Below, piece after piece: positions 24,063 through 33,565 of a DNA stretch of 64,000 nt (its first letter is position 1; the number at the start of each line of letters is the position of its first letter). A program made the position numbers and the translations under genes. The stretch is from Ewingella allii (GTDB lineage: Bacteria; Pseudomonadota; Gammaproteobacteria; Enterobacterales; Enterobacteriaceae). Location: contig NZ_JAWUDN010000004.1 in NCBI RefSeq assembly GCF_044430645.1, positions 62,001 to 126,000 on the forward strand, in the 5' to 3' direction. The notes below the pieces were generated by a model that worked only from the letters and a program-made list of their open reading frames with translations, was not told where the DNA came from and ran no database searches.

Positions 24063-24842
24063 ATGCCCGCTGTAAACCATTGGACCCGCGACCAACTGCT
24101 GGTTGCGCTCTCCCTTTATAGTCAGATTCCATTCGGTAGATTGCATTCTAAGAATCCAGATATTATTGAATATGCTCAACGCCTGGGTAGAACACCTGGC
24201 TCCCTTGCGATGAAGTTAGTTAACTTTGCCAGTCTAGATCCTTTCATTATTGAGTCTGGGCGCACGGGCTTGAAGGGAGCATCAAAGGCTGACCGCCTTT
24301 TATGGAAAGAGATGAATGAAGATATGGCTTCCATTGAAGTTGAGTGCGAACTAGCCATGGACAAGCTGAGTACACTTGGTAGCCCGGCGACGGTGCTTAA
24401 TGAGAGCGAACCTCAGGATTTCACTGGCAAAGAAAGAACAACCATCGTTAAGGCCCGCGTTGCTCAACAGCTATTTCGCAAGCGTGTGCTTGAGGCCTAT
24501 GAGTATCGCTGTTGCCTGACTGAGCTTGAAGAACCGGCATTACTGGTCGCAAGCCATATCCGCCCATGGAGCAACGCGGCTGAACATCGTCTCAATCCAA
24601 GTAATGGGCTCTGTCTATCAAGCCTGCATGATAAAGCGTTTGATCGCGGGCTGATTTCTTTTAATGATGATTTAGAGATGATCTTATCTCCGGAACTCAA
24701 AAAGCTTAACAGTAACTTTGCAGTTGAAAACCTGATTAAATATGAGGGGAGGAGGATTCGTTTGCCGCTATCCTACTCACCTGATATGAGTCAGATTAGA
24801 TATCATCGCCAGCATATTTTTACTGGCGATGATAATGGGTGA
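24063..24842 (+). CDS. HNH_2-type endonuclease, putative restriction protein
   Basis: This 259-residue protein has an N-terminal DNA-binding-like region (WTRDQLLVALSLYSQIPFG) and a C-terminal HNH_2 nuclease. The nuclease core shows YRCCLTE near 146-152, ASHIRPW near 164-170, LNPSNGLCLSSLHDKAFD near 178-195 and GLISF after it. Family members are often annotated as putative restriction endonucleases and occur as single genes in defence or mobile regions. It lies 90 bases downstream of the toxin-antitoxin pair. The DNA modification or sequence it recognises is unknown. Confidence 0.75.
   Translation: MPAVNHWTRDQLLVALSLYSQIPFGRLHSKNPDIIEYAQRLGRTPGSLAMKLVNFASLDPFIIESGRTGLKGASKADRLLWKEMNEDMASIEVECELAMDKLSTLGSPATVLNESEPQDFTGKERTTIVKARVAQQLFRKRVLEAYEYRCCLTELEEPALLVASHIRPWSNAAEHRLNPSNGLCLSSLHDKAFDRGLISFNDDLEMILSPELKKLNSNFAVENLIKYEGRRIRLPLSYSPDMSQIRYHRQHIFTGDDNG
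24801..24834 (+). terminator. 12-bp perfect hairpin at the end of the HNH gene
   Basis: TATCATCGCCAG and CTGGCGATGATA make a perfect 12-bp stem around a 10-base A+T-rich loop, inside the last codons of the HNH gene. There is no T-run directly after it, so it may be an mRNA-stabilising or weak terminating hairpin. Confidence 0.5.
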
Positions 24843-25415
24843 TTTTCGTAACTTACTGCAGTTTATAAGAAATAGGGAGTTCTTTACCCACTCTTAAATA
24901 TTCGTTGTTGCGGCAGGCAACTTTGATGCCGCAGACGATTAAAGCTTCCTGTATTTAGTGAAAGATAGTTTAGATCTACCTCCTGCCAGATATACGCACA
25001 CCACAAATCACCCACCGCAACTATTAACATCCTCTAAATCACCCCAATAACAAAAACGCCAAAATTATCGTCAATTGGTTTTATTTTTGTGCGATCTGAA
25101 CAAATAACGCGCAGATATAAGTAGGTGGCTACAAATATAATTTGTTACTGAATGTCCTAAGTTGGGATCATCTACAGGGCAATTATGTTAATAAAAGGTG
25201 TTTTCTAAGGCTTATTATCGAGCATTAGCTATTAATCGTGACTTTGATCTCAAAGCAGAGCGAAATGACAGCTTTTTATGCTGCTGATAGGTATCATCCC
25301 GCCATTAATGATATGTTTTAAACGATTCATTGGTTTTTTAACGGCGCGCTTGTGGCATTAAAACGTAGTTAAAAATCAATTATAAATAACAGATTGTTTT
25401 TTATACCGAGGGATT
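24843..25415 (+). promoter_or_regulatory. sdaC upstream region
   Basis: No gene is supported in these 573 bases. A small hairpin lies at 24909-24933 (TGCGGCA / TGCCGCA). The rest is A+T-rich and should contain the sdaC promoter and leader; I could not assign a confident regulator site. Confidence 0.4.
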
Positions 25416-26699
25416 ATGGACAACACACATATTGATACGCAGGTAAATGTCTCAACCAGTACCTGGCGTAAAACCGATACCATGTGGATGCTGGGTCTGT
25501 ATGGTACAGCTATTGGTGCAGGCGTTCTGTTCTTACCTATTAATGCCGGGATTGGTGGTTTAATTCCGCTACTTATTATGGTCGTACTCGCTTTCCCAAT
25601 GACCTTTTTTGCTCACCGAGGTCTGACGCGTTTTGTATTGTCAGGTAAAAATGCGGGCGAAGATATTACCGAAGTTGTTGAAGAGCACTTTGGTATTTCA
25701 GCCGGTAAGTTAATTACTCTGTTATATTTCTTTGCTATTTATCCTATCTTGTTGGTTTATAGCGTCGCGATAACCAATACGGTCGAAAGCTTTATTACTC
25801 ATCAGATGCATTGGACGGCGCCGCCGCGCGCGCTGTTGTCTCTGGTCTTGATCCTTGGCCTAATGGCGATCGTCCATTTTGGGCAGGACTTAATCGTGAA
25901 AGCGATGAGCATTCTGGTGTTCCCTTTTGTTGCCGTGCTGATGGCGCTGGCGTTTTACCTCATCCCGAACTGGAATACCTCGGTATTTGAAAACGTCTCA
26001 ATGTCTGGCAATGGCGTGGGCAGCGGCATGCTGATGACGCTGTGGCTGGTCATTCCGGTGATGGTGTTCTCCTTCAACCACTCGCCGATTATCTCTTCAT
26101 TCGCAGTGGCGAAGCGTAAAGAGTATGGCGAAGGCGCTGAGAAGAAATGTTCACGCATCCTGGCTTATAGCCACATCATGATGGTGCTGACCGTGATGTT
26201 CTTCGTGTTCAGCTGCGTGCTGAGCCTCTCTCCGACTGACCTGATGGAAGCGAAAACGCAGAACATCTCTATCTTGTCTTATCTCGCCAATCACTTCTCT
26301 AACCCACTGATTGAATATATCGCACCATTTATTGCTTTTATCGCGATCACTAAATCTTTCCTCGGCCATTATTTAGGTGCTCGCGAAGGCTTTAACGGCA
26401 TGGTGATTAAGTCACTGCGCAGCAAAGGTAAAAATATCGCGCTGCCAACACTGAATCGCTACACCGCTATTTTCATGTTGCTGACGACCTGGGCCGTGGC
26501 GACATTAAACCCAAGCATTTTGGGGATGATTGAAAATATCGGCGGGCCTATTATTGCAATGCTGTTATTCCTCATGCCGATGTATGCGATTCGCAAAGTG
26601 CCGGCAATGAGAAAATACAGCGGTCATATTAGTAACGTGTTCGTGGTTATTATGGGTTTAATTGCCATGTCTGCGATTGTTTATACTCTTCTGGGTTAA
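25416..26699 (+). CDS. sdaC: Serine/proton symporter SdaC
   Basis: This 427-residue inner-membrane protein of the HAAAP amino-acid permease family imports serine with protons. It has about eleven hydrophobic helices; the stretch from WRKTDTMWMLGLYGTAIGAG (residues 18-37) onward is near identical to E. coli SdaC (429 residues). It precedes sdaB in the same direction, as in E. coli, so uptake and deamination of serine are encoded together. An 8-bp hairpin follows the stop at 26722-26744 and may reduce read-through into sdaB. Confidence 0.95.
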   Translation: MDNTHIDTQVNVSTSTWRKTDTMWMLGLYGTAIGAGVLFLPINAGIGGLIPLLIMVVLAFPMTFFAHRGLTRFVLSGKNAGEDITEVVEEHFGISAGKLITLLYFFAIYPILLVYSVAITNTVESFITHQMHWTAPPRALLSLVLILGLMAIVHFGQDLIVKAMSILVFPFVAVLMALAFYLIPNWNTSVFENVSMSGNGVGSGMLMTLWLVIPVMVFSFNHSPIISSFAVAKRKEYGEGAEKKCSRILAYSHIMMVLTVMFFVFSCVLSLSPTDLMEAKTQNISILSYLANHFSNPLIEYIAPFIAFIAITKSFLGHYLGAREGFNGMVIKSLRSKGKNIALPTLNRYTAIFMLLTTWAVATLNPSILGMIENIGGPIIAMLLFLMPMYAIRKVPAMRKYSGHISNVFVVIMGLIAMSAIVYTLLG

Positions 26700-26721
26700 T
26701 CTTCACCTTTAATAATAAAGA

Positions 26722-26744
26722 AGGGGCAGGGATGTTCTGCCCCT
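26722..26744 (+). terminator. Intercistronic hairpin sdaC-sdaB
   Basis: AGGGGCAG and CTGCCCCT form a perfect 8-bp stem with a 7-base loop. No T-run follows, so it is more likely an attenuating or RNA-processing hairpin than a full terminator. Confidence 0.5.
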
Positions 26745-26800
26745 CTATCCAAAACTTTCCTTCCTGATTTTTCTGACATTTTATTGCCATGGAGTCTAAC

Positions 26801-28168
26801 GTGATTAGCATCTTCGATATTTTCAAAATTGGTATTGGGCCTTCGAGTTCTCACACCGTCGGGCCAATGAAAGCCGGGAAAATATTTAGCGATGAGCTTA
26901 TCGCCCTCGGCCATATTAATAATACTTCTCGTGTCGTGGTGGATGTTTATGGTTCTTTATCTCTGACCGGTAAAGGCCACCACACGGATTTAGCCATTAT
27001 TATGGGGCTTGCCGGTAATTTACCCGATACAGTAAATATCGATGCGATCCCTGGTTTTATTCGTGATGTGGAAAGCACGGGCAAGCTGATGCTGGCCAAT
27101 GGTGCCAAAGAGGTGGAGTTCCCAATGCAGGGCAGCATGAACTTCCATTCCACCAACCTTCCTCTGCATGAAAATGGCATGACCCTGAGCGCCTTCGACG
27201 GCGAGCAGCTGCTTTATAGCCAAACTTATTACTCGATTGGCGGCGGGTTTATCGTTGAAGCCAGCCGGTTTGGTATGCAGGAAGAGAGCGCGGTTACCAT
27301 GCCATTCCCGTTCAAATCTGCCCATGATTTACAGCAGCACTGCAATAATACCGGCTTATCGCTATCCGGCGTGATGATGCAAAACGAACTCGCGGGTCAC
27401 TCGAAAACTGAGATTGCCGAACATTTTGCGGCTATCTGGGATGTGATGAGCGAGGGCATTACTCGCGGTATTCACACCGAAGGCCTGCTGCCGGGCCCTA
27501 TGAAAATTAACCGCCGCGCCGCTGCTTTGCGCCGGATACTGGTAACGCAGGATAAGAATAATGTTGACCCGATGGGCGTCGTCGACTGGATAAACATGTA
27601 CGCCATGGCGGTCAATGAAGAGAACGCTGCCGGTGGCCGCGTGGTGACTGCGCCAACCAACGGCGCCTGTGGCATCATCCCCGCGGTGCTGACTTACTAC
27701 GATCAGTTTATTCGGCCGGTCAGCCCGGACTCTTACAGCCGCTTTTTCTTAGCCGCTGGCGCGGTGGGCGTTCTGTTCAAAATGAACGCATCTATCTCGG
27801 GTGCCGAAGTCGGGTGTCAGGGGGAGGTCGGCGTGGCCTGTTCAATGGCGGCGGCGGGGCTTACCGAACTGCTGGGCGGCAGCACGGCGCAGGTGTTTAT
27901 GGCGGCAGAAATCGCTATGGAGCATCATCTCGGTTTAACCTGTGATCCACTGGCAGGACAGGTTCAGGTGCCTTGCATCGAGCGAAATGCCATCTCAGCC
28001 GTGAAGGCGGTGAATGCTTCGCGTATGGCGCTACGCCGCACCAGCGAGCCACGCGTCTGTCTCGATAAAGTCATTGAAACCATGTATGAAACCGGCAAAG
28101 ACATGAATTCTAAATACCGCGAAACCTCGCGCGGCGGATTGGCCATCGCCGTTGTGGCGTGCGATTAG
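26801..28168 (+). CDS. sdaB: L-serine ammonia-lyase SdaB
   Basis: This 455-residue iron-sulfur enzyme converts L-serine to pyruvate and ammonia. It starts with VISIFDIFKIGIGPSSSHTVG, the conserved SSSHT phosphate/substrate motif. Conserved cysteines likely to bind the [4Fe-4S] cluster occur in GACGII, AEVGCQGEVGVACS and GLTCDP. I choose the GTG at 26801, which has GGAG six bases upstream and gives exactly the E. coli SdaB length. The ATG at 26789 is in frame but has no ribosome site and its second half is that very GGAG. A GNRA-loop hairpin follows at 28189-28206. Confidence 0.93.
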   Translation: MISIFDIFKIGIGPSSSHTVGPMKAGKIFSDELIALGHINNTSRVVVDVYGSLSLTGKGHHTDLAIIMGLAGNLPDTVNIDAIPGFIRDVESTGKLMLANGAKEVEFPMQGSMNFHSTNLPLHENGMTLSAFDGEQLLYSQTYYSIGGGFIVEASRFGMQEESAVTMPFPFKSAHDLQQHCNNTGLSLSGVMMQNELAGHSKTEIAEHFAAIWDVMSEGITRGIHTEGLLPGPMKINRRAAALRRILVTQDKNNVDPMGVVDWINMYAMAVNEENAAGGRVVTAPTNGACGIIPAVLTYYDQFIRPVSPDSYSRFFLAAGAVGVLFKMNASISGAEVGCQGEVGVACSMAAAGLTELLGGSTAQVFMAAEIAMEHHLGLTCDPLAGQVQVPCIERNAISAVKAVNASRMALRRTSEPRVCLDKVIETMYETGKDMNSKYRETSRGGLAIAVVACD

Positions 28169-28188
28169 TCAAAAAATCTGTTTTCTCT

Positions 28189-28206
28189 AAGGCGGGAAAC
28201 CGCCTT
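28189..28206 (+). terminator. Hairpin after sdaB
   Basis: AAGGCGG and CCGCCTT form a 7-bp stem closed by a GAAA tetraloop, 20 bases after the sdaB stop. Only a short T stretch follows. Confidence 0.55.
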
Positions 28207-28300
28207 TCCGCCCCAAATCTCCTGCTGCTCTGTGCTATGTTGGTTTAGAGGTATTCACAAATCTGACCATACTCAATAACAGTTAAAGGGACGAATCGGC

Positions 28301-29953
28301 ATGTCGACATTTTTCATGAATGACCGCAAGAATCTGATTAACGACGTAATTGAAGGCGCAATTCTTACTTCCCCCTACAAAAATCTCGCCAAGCTAGACA
28401 TCGATCCGGCCATTCGTGTTGTGGTTCGCAGCGACTGGGACAAAAAGAAAGTCGCGCTGATCTCCGGCGGCGGCTCCGGCCATGAACCGGCGCACGTCGG
28501 ATTTATCGGCAAAGGCATGTTAACCGCCGCCGTCTGTGGCGATGTTTTTGCTTCTCCCAGCGTCGACGCGGTGCTTAGCGCCATTATTGCCGTCACGGGC
28601 GAAGCTGGCTGCTTGTTGATTGTGAAAAACTACACCGGAGACCGTCTCAACTTTGGGCTGGCGGCTGAAAAAGCCAAAAACCTGGGTTACAAAGTCGATT
28701 TAGTGATGGTGTCCGACGACATCTCCCTGCCGGATAACAAGCAGCCTCGCGGCATTGCCGGCACCGTGCTGGTGCACAAAATCGCGGGCTATGTGGCTGA
28801 AAAAGGTAAGTCACTCAAGGCGGTAACCGCCGCGGCGCAAAAGGCTATTGATGCCACCTCGAGCATTGGCGTGGCGATGACCGGCTGTAGTTTGCCGGGA
28901 GACAGCGGCAAAGAAGAGGAAGAGAGCCGCATCCCTGCCGGGCAGGTTGAGCTAGGTTTGGGTATCCACGGCGAGCCGGGCGTGTCGAAAATCAAAACTC
29001 AGAACAGTGAAAAAGTCGTTGCCACCCTGGTCGAGAAACTACAGGCGCAGGTGAAGAAAAGCGACAAACTGGCGGTATTGATTAATAACCTCGGCGGCGT
29101 TTCTCCTCTGGAGATGAATCAACTGACCAAAGAACTGGCGCATTCGGCGCTCGGCAAGTCGATTCGCTATCTGATTGGCCCTGCGGCGCTGGTCAGCGCG
29201 TTAGATATGAAAGGCTTCTCGCTTTCCACCATCGTGCTCGACGATGAAACAGAAAAAGCGCTGTTGGCGGATGTCGAAGCCGCAGGCTGGCAACCCCTGG
29301 TGAAACTGGAAAAACTGCCGACGTTGAAAGCCAAAAAGCTGGGGCAGAAATCAAAAGTCAAGGCCTCAACCAATGCCGAAGTGGGCAAGATTGTCGAGGT
29401 AGTCACCGAGACGTTATCCGGGCTGGAAGATGAGCTGAACAAACTGGACGCCAAAGTCGGCGATGGCGATACCGGTTCAACCTTCGCCTCGGGTGCGCGT
29501 GATATCCAAGAGCAAAACAAAGGCAAAAAGCTGCCACTGAATGACCTTTCTGCACTTTTAACCGTGGTGGGTGATCGTCTGGCGACCGTCATGGGCGGCT
29601 CGAGTGGCGTGTTGATGTCGATTTTCTTCACCGCCGCAGGGCAAAAAGTGGCTGACGGGAAGAAGATCAACGAGGCGCTGCTGTTTGGTTTGGAGCGCAT
29701 GAAGCACTACGGCGGGGCTGATTTGGGCGACCGCACCATGATTGATGCCTTGCAGCCCGCTCTGGAAGCCTTGGGTAAAAAAGGCGACCTGAAAGCCGCC
29801 GCCAAGGCCGCCGCAAAAGGCGCGAAAGACACCTCCACCATGAAGAAGGCCAACGCGGGCCGCTCCTCTTACCTCAGCAGTAACAGTCTGAAAGGGGTGA
29901 AAGATCCGGGTGCGGTTGCAGTCGAAAAAGTGTTTGAGGCTCTGGCGAAATAA
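28301..29953 (+). CDS. ATP-dependent dihydroxyacetone kinase (DhaK-DhaL fusion)
   Basis: This 550-residue protein phosphorylates dihydroxyacetone with ATP. The N-terminal DhaK domain shows GGGSGHEPAHVG at residues 56-67, and H223 in LGIHGEPG is the histidine that binds the substrate covalently. A linker near 340-355 joins it to a DhaL domain with the Mg-ATP motif KVGDGDTGSTF at about 386-396. The fused, ATP-using form differs from the split PTS-dependent DhaKLM enzyme of E. coli. It is monocistronic, with a promoter in the gap after sdaB and a strong terminator behind. Confidence 0.93.
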   Translation: MSTFFMNDRKNLINDVIEGAILTSPYKNLAKLDIDPAIRVVVRSDWDKKKVALISGGGSGHEPAHVGFIGKGMLTAAVCGDVFASPSVDAVLSAIIAVTGEAGCLLIVKNYTGDRLNFGLAAEKAKNLGYKVDLVMVSDDISLPDNKQPRGIAGTVLVHKIAGYVAEKGKSLKAVTAAAQKAIDATSSIGVAMTGCSLPGDSGKEEEESRIPAGQVELGLGIHGEPGVSKIKTQNSEKVVATLVEKLQAQVKKSDKLAVLINNLGGVSPLEMNQLTKELAHSALGKSIRYLIGPAALVSALDMKGFSLSTIVLDDETEKALLADVEAAGWQPLVKLEKLPTLKAKKLGQKSKVKASTNAEVGKIVEVVTETLSGLEDELNKLDAKVGDGDTGSTFASGARDIQEQNKGKKLPLNDLSALLTVVGDRLATVMGGSSGVLMSIFFTAAGQKVADGKKINEALLFGLERMKHYGGADLGDRTMIDALQPALEALGKKGDLKAAAKAAAKGAKDTSTMKKANAGRSSYLSSNSLKGVKDPGAVAVEKVFEALAK

Positions 29954-29970
29954 TCTGTAAGAGCTGAAGT

Positions 29971-30006
29971 AAAACGGCCTGTGCGGTTTCCCCCACAGGC
30001 CGTTTT
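29971..30006. terminator. Bidirectional terminator between DHA kinase and SulP genes
   Basis: AAAACGGCCTGTG and CACAGGCCGTTTT give a 13-bp perfect stem with a 10-base loop and T runs on both strands. It serves two convergent genes. Confidence 0.9.
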
Positions 30007-30031
30007 CTATTCATTATCAGTCAATCACGGG

Positions 30032-31513
30032 TTATTGCGGCCAGCGATCGAGTTTAATGCCGCGACCCGATGCCTTTTCACCAAATTCGGTCAGCACGGC
30101 TTTAACATCCGGGTCGATGTATTCGGCGTTCTCTTGCTCCACGCGCACCACGGCGTTATCTGGGATTTCCGCCAGAATGCTTTGCAGGCGCGGGTTATGC
30201 AGGAAGGTGAGGTTTTGTTGAAAACGCACCACATAGTGGTTGTCGTCATTGCTCAAGTGCATGGCGTTATGGTGGCTTTTATAAGTGCTCGACAGTAATT
30301 GAGCCAGTAAACCAATGCCGATACCCGCCAGCATGCCGAAGATTAAAATCCCCGCCACCGTGGCAACAAAAGGCAGAAACTGTGCCAGGCCGAGCCGCCA
30401 CTGGGCAATAAACAGGGCCGGAGCCGCCAGTTTGTAGCCGGTATAAAGCAGCACTGCGGCCAGACAGGCGAGGGGGATAGTATTCAGTAAGTCGCTGAAA
30501 AACATGCCGCATAGCAGCAACAATACCCCATGAAGCAGGATAGAAACCTTGCTGCGCGCCCCAGCGTTAACATTCACCGAGCTGCGCACAATGACCGCCG
30601 TGATAGGCAGGCCGCCGAGAAACCCGCTGAGCAAGTTGCCAATGCCTTGCGCCCGCATCTCTTTATTGGGGGAAGGGGGCGGAGTCTGCTCCTTGAGCTT
30701 TTTCAGCGCCTCTTGGCTGAGCAAGGTTTCAAGGCTGGCGACCAGCGCCAGCGTTGCGGCGATGACATATACCTGCGGATTATTCCACGCGCTCCAGTTG
30801 GGTCTTTCCAACTGCGAGGTGACTTCGTCGGCGCTGTCGAACTTCGGCAATGCAATGCGCGGCAGGGAGTGCATGGCGTCCGGCAAAATACGGTCGCCGA
30901 AAATAACTGCCAGACTTCCCCATAAAACGGCGATCAGCGGGCCGGGAATATAGGTCATGAGCTTGATTCTCTGAAAGGGCTTGGTGGCCCACAGCCATAG
31001 AATAGCCAGCGCGACGCCTGCGACCACGAGTGACGATGGAGAAATCGCCTGAGCCGGATCGCTAACTAAGCCTTTCAACCCATCTTCGCCCTCATAGCCC
31101 ATGGCCACGGGGATTTGCTGCAAGATAAGTAGAATACCGATGGCGGCTAGCATTCCCTGAATCACCGAGCTTGGCACCAGAGAGACAAAACGCCCCGCTT
31201 TAATCAGGTAGAACACGCATTGCAGCACGCCCGCCAGCATCATCGCCAGCAGCAAGGTGGAAAATGAGCCAAGGGTTTGCATGGCGCCCACCACAATAGT
31301 GACCAGCCCGGCGGCAGGCCCACTGACGGCAAAACGCGACGGGCTGAGTAACGTGACCACTACGCCACCAATCACGCCAGTCAATAGACCTACAAACGGC
31401 GGCATTCCGCTGGCTTGTGCAATACCCAGGCTGAGGGGAAGTGCCACCAAAAACACCACAATGCCGGCCGGAATGTCATAGCGCAGGCTAGAAAAGTTGA
31501 GTGATTTATCCAT
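30032..31513 (-). CDS. SulP-family anion transporter
   Basis: This 493-residue inner-membrane protein of the SulP/SLC26 family has about ten to twelve hydrophobic segments. It carries the conserved early segment AGIVVFLVALPLSLGIAQAS (about residues 16-35) and SGPAAGL (about 64-70). A soluble C-terminal tail of some 80 residues resembles a degenerate STAS domain. Family members move sulfate, bicarbonate or dicarboxylates, and the substrate here cannot be told. The start at 31513 is preferred over a longer frame because GGGAGAA precedes it and the upstream 47 codons are not membrane-like. Confidence 0.85.
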   Translation of the reverse strand: MDKSLNFSSLRYDIPAGIVVFLVALPLSLGIAQASGMPPFVGLLTGVIGGVVVTLLSPSRFAVSGPAAGLVTIVVGAMQTLGSFSTLLLAMMLAGVLQCVFYLIKAGRFVSLVPSSVIQGMLAAIGILLILQQIPVAMGYEGEDGLKGLVSDPAQAISPSSLVVAGVALAILWLWATKPFQRIKLMTYIPGPLIAVLWGSLAVIFGDRILPDAMHSLPRIALPKFDSADEVTSQLERPNWSAWNNPQVYVIAATLALVASLETLLSQEALKKLKEQTPPPSPNKEMRAQGIGNLLSGFLGGLPITAVIVRSSVNVNAGARSKVSILLHGVLLLLCGMFFSDLLNTIPLACLAAVLLYTGYKLAAPALFIAQWRLGLAQFLPFVATVAGILIFGMLAGIGIGLLAQLLSSTYKSHHNAMHLSNDDNHYVVRFQQNLTFLHNPRLQSILAEIPDNAVVRVEQENAEYIDPDVKAVLTEFGEKASGRGIKLDRWPQ

Positions 31514-32069
31514 GCTCAGTTCTCCCGTCGAGTGAGCTGTATTGGTCAGGATGGCCAACCCACTGCCTGAGCGGCTTATGTGGTTTAACAGTGGATGAGT
31601 AAGAGTGGAGAACAGGTTGGCGCTGTTTCTGCGCCCGGCTTCGATTGCTTGCAAGGAGGGGATTTATCGTGGTCACTTTTGCTTCTCTCGGTCTGTGGGG
31701 CAAGCAGGTGTAACCCGCCTGACCAGGGCCATTAACGTCAAAAGATAAGAATTATTTAATTACGAATTGAAGCTTACAGATACAGTTTCTAACATGTTAG
31801 TCGGCAATTCCGCATAAGGAAAATCTTAGAGTGATGAGTTTTATGTCAGTAATAATGGCCTTTACAGGCTGGCGAGGTTAATGGAGAGAGGTAGCGAGCC
31901 TTCGTGTTCTGCCGAGAGAGCCACTGTTTACGAAGCTTGTTTGATGAGTTTTTTCTGCCAAAAGTAAGAGTTAATATAAGTTATTCTTATTTATAACCTT
32001 GCTCGACTACTGGCAAAGAAAACAGTATGTGGGAAAAGGCAGTGGATAAACCACTGCCAGAGTGAAGGG
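31514..32069. other. Intergenic region between SulP gene and rhaM
   Basis: No gene is supported. The right part contains the rhaM terminator. The left part is the SulP promoter region, with a 12-bp palindrome CTAACATGTTAG at 31789-31800 that could be a regulator site. Nothing else stands out. Confidence 0.45.
32038..32058 (-). terminator. Rho-independent terminator after rhaM
   Basis: On the minus strand GGCAGTGG-TTTAT-CCACTGCC forms an 8-bp stem with a 5-base loop followed by TTTT. It lies 12 bases past the rhaM stop and closes the rhaBAD-fucO-rhaM operon. Confidence 0.8.
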
Positions 32070-32384
32070 TTAGTCGAGGTAAAAAACGGCTTTTAGCTCC
32101 TGACTGACTGGGCTGCTGTCCACATTGGTGGGCATGATGTCCGCCATATGTCGCCACCATTTTTGGCAAATCTCAGTGTCTGCTACTGCATTCCAGCGCG
32201 CTTCAGATTCAATCTTTACGGTGGCAAACAGCAAGCTGCGCTGCTCATCCAAGAAAATGCTGTAGTGATGCGCTCCGTGGGCCTTCAGCGTTTCTTCTAA
32301 CTCCTGCCAGATAGGGGTGTGCCGCCGCTGATATTCGGCGTGCGCGTCAGGATTCACCTGCATCACAAAAGCTTTACGAATCAT
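32070..32384 (-). CDS. rhaM: L-rhamnose mutarotase RhaM
   Basis: This 104-residue enzyme interconverts alpha and beta anomers of L-rhamnose so that RhaA receives its preferred form. It has the family pattern MIRKAFVMQVNPDAHAEYQR at the N-terminus, a YSIFLDE strand near 54-60 with conserved tyrosine, and WWRHMADIM near 76-84. The ATG at 32384 has GAGGGG upstream and gives exactly the E. coli length; a much longer frame upstream lies inside the preceding gene. It is the last gene of the rhamnose operon. Confidence 0.95.
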   Translation of the reverse strand: MIRKAFVMQVNPDAHAEYQRRHTPIWQELEETLKAHGAHHYSIFLDEQRSLLFATVKIESEARWNAVADTEICQKWWRHMADIMPTNVDSSPVSQELKAVFYLD

Positions 32385-32397
32385 TTTTTTCCCCTCA

Positions 32398-33546
32398 TTA
32401 CATCGCGCTGAGATAGAGTTCACGGACCTGTTCCCGAGAAGCTTCTCTTGGGTTGCAGGGCGCGCAAGGGTCTGCCAGTGCTTTATCCAGCCAGCCTTCA
32501 ATATCGCCTTTCGTGATGCCCAGCTCGGCAAAACCTGAAGGAATACCCACGCGTTGAGAGAGTGCGCGAATAGCGTCGAGCGCAGCGTGGCTGGCGCTTT
32601 CTTCATCCATCCCGCTAATATCTATCCCCATAGCACGAGCAATATCTGCAAACCGCTGCGGACAGGATGGCCGATTAAAGGCCTCAACGATCGGCAGTAA
32701 TATGGCGTTGCAGACACCGTGCGGCAGGTTGTGCGTGGCACCCGGCTGGTGAGCCAGTGCGTGAACCAGTCCCAACCCGGCGCTATTGAATGCCATACCC
32801 GCCAGATATTGACCGTGGGCCATCTTCTCGCGTGCCTGTAAATCCTTGCCGTTTTCTACTGCTGCTGGCAACCATTGGCTAATGGTACCGATCGCCGCCA
32901 GCGCCGTCGGATCCGTCAGGGGATGTGCCCCAACAGAGACGTAAGCCTCGATAGCATGGGTAAGGGCATCCATGCCGGTTGCGGCAGTGACGCTTGCAGG
33001 AATGGCCAACATAATGGCGGGATCATCCACGGCAATATCAGGGATCAGGTTGGTGTCGATGATCACTTCTTTGACCTGACGCTGGCTGTCGGTGATCACC
33101 GCGTTACTGGTTAACTCGGCCGCCGTGCCTGCCGTAGTGTTGATCGCCACCAAAAACGCACCTGGGTTTTTCACCTTGCCAACGCCCGAATAGGCCGTGA
33201 CCGGCGCAGGGTTGGCAGTGAGGATTTTGATGCCTTTCGCTGTATCAATCGGGCTGCCGCCGCCAAACGCGATCAGATAGCTGCATTTATTCTGCGTATA
33301 GAGCCGGTAGCCTTCATCCACGATTTCACTGGTGGGGTTTGGCGAGACGCCGCTAAAGAGTGCATAGGGCAAGCTGGCTGCTTCTAAAGCGTCAAACAGG
33401 CCGTCGAGCAGGCCGAGTTCGATCAGCTGGGCATCCGTGACGATGAGCGCTTTGCCGGAGATCTTGCTCTGGAGCAGTGCCACCATATCCGTGATGGCAC
33501 CTTGCCCATGTAAGCTAATTTTAGGTAAAGCCAACATAAAGCTCAT
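32398..33546 (-). CDS. fucO: Lactaldehyde reductase (FucO-like) in rha operon
   Basis: This 382-residue iron-dependent group III alcohol dehydrogenase reduces L-lactaldehyde, the product of RhaD, to 1,2-propanediol with NADH. It has the NAD-binding GGGSPIDTAKGI near residues 95-106, and metal ligands in DALTHAIEAY and in LVHALAHQPGATHNLPHG. In E. coli fucO lies in the fucose regulon; here it sits between rhaD and rhaM, 19 bases after rhaD and 13 before rhaM, giving the rhamnose operon its own reductase. The start at 33546 has AAGGAA upstream and matches E. coli FucO length. Confidence 0.92.
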   Translation of the reverse strand: MSFMLALPKISLHGQGAITDMVALLQSKISGKALIVTDAQLIELGLLDGLFDALEAASLPYALFSGVSPNPTSEIVDEGYRLYTQNKCSYLIAFGGGSPIDTAKGIKILTANPAPVTAYSGVGKVKNPGAFLVAINTTAGTAAELTSNAVITDSQRQVKEVIIDTNLIPDIAVDDPAIMLAIPASVTAATGMDALTHAIEAYVSVGAHPLTDPTALAAIGTISQWLPAAVENGKDLQAREKMAHGQYLAGMAFNSAGLGLVHALAHQPGATHNLPHGVCNAILLPIVEAFNRPSCPQRFADIARAMGIDISGMDEESASHAALDAIRALSQRVGIPSGFAELGITKGDIEGWLDKALADPCAPCNPREASREQVRELYLSAM

Positions 33547-33565
33547 AACGCGTTCCTTTTCATCA

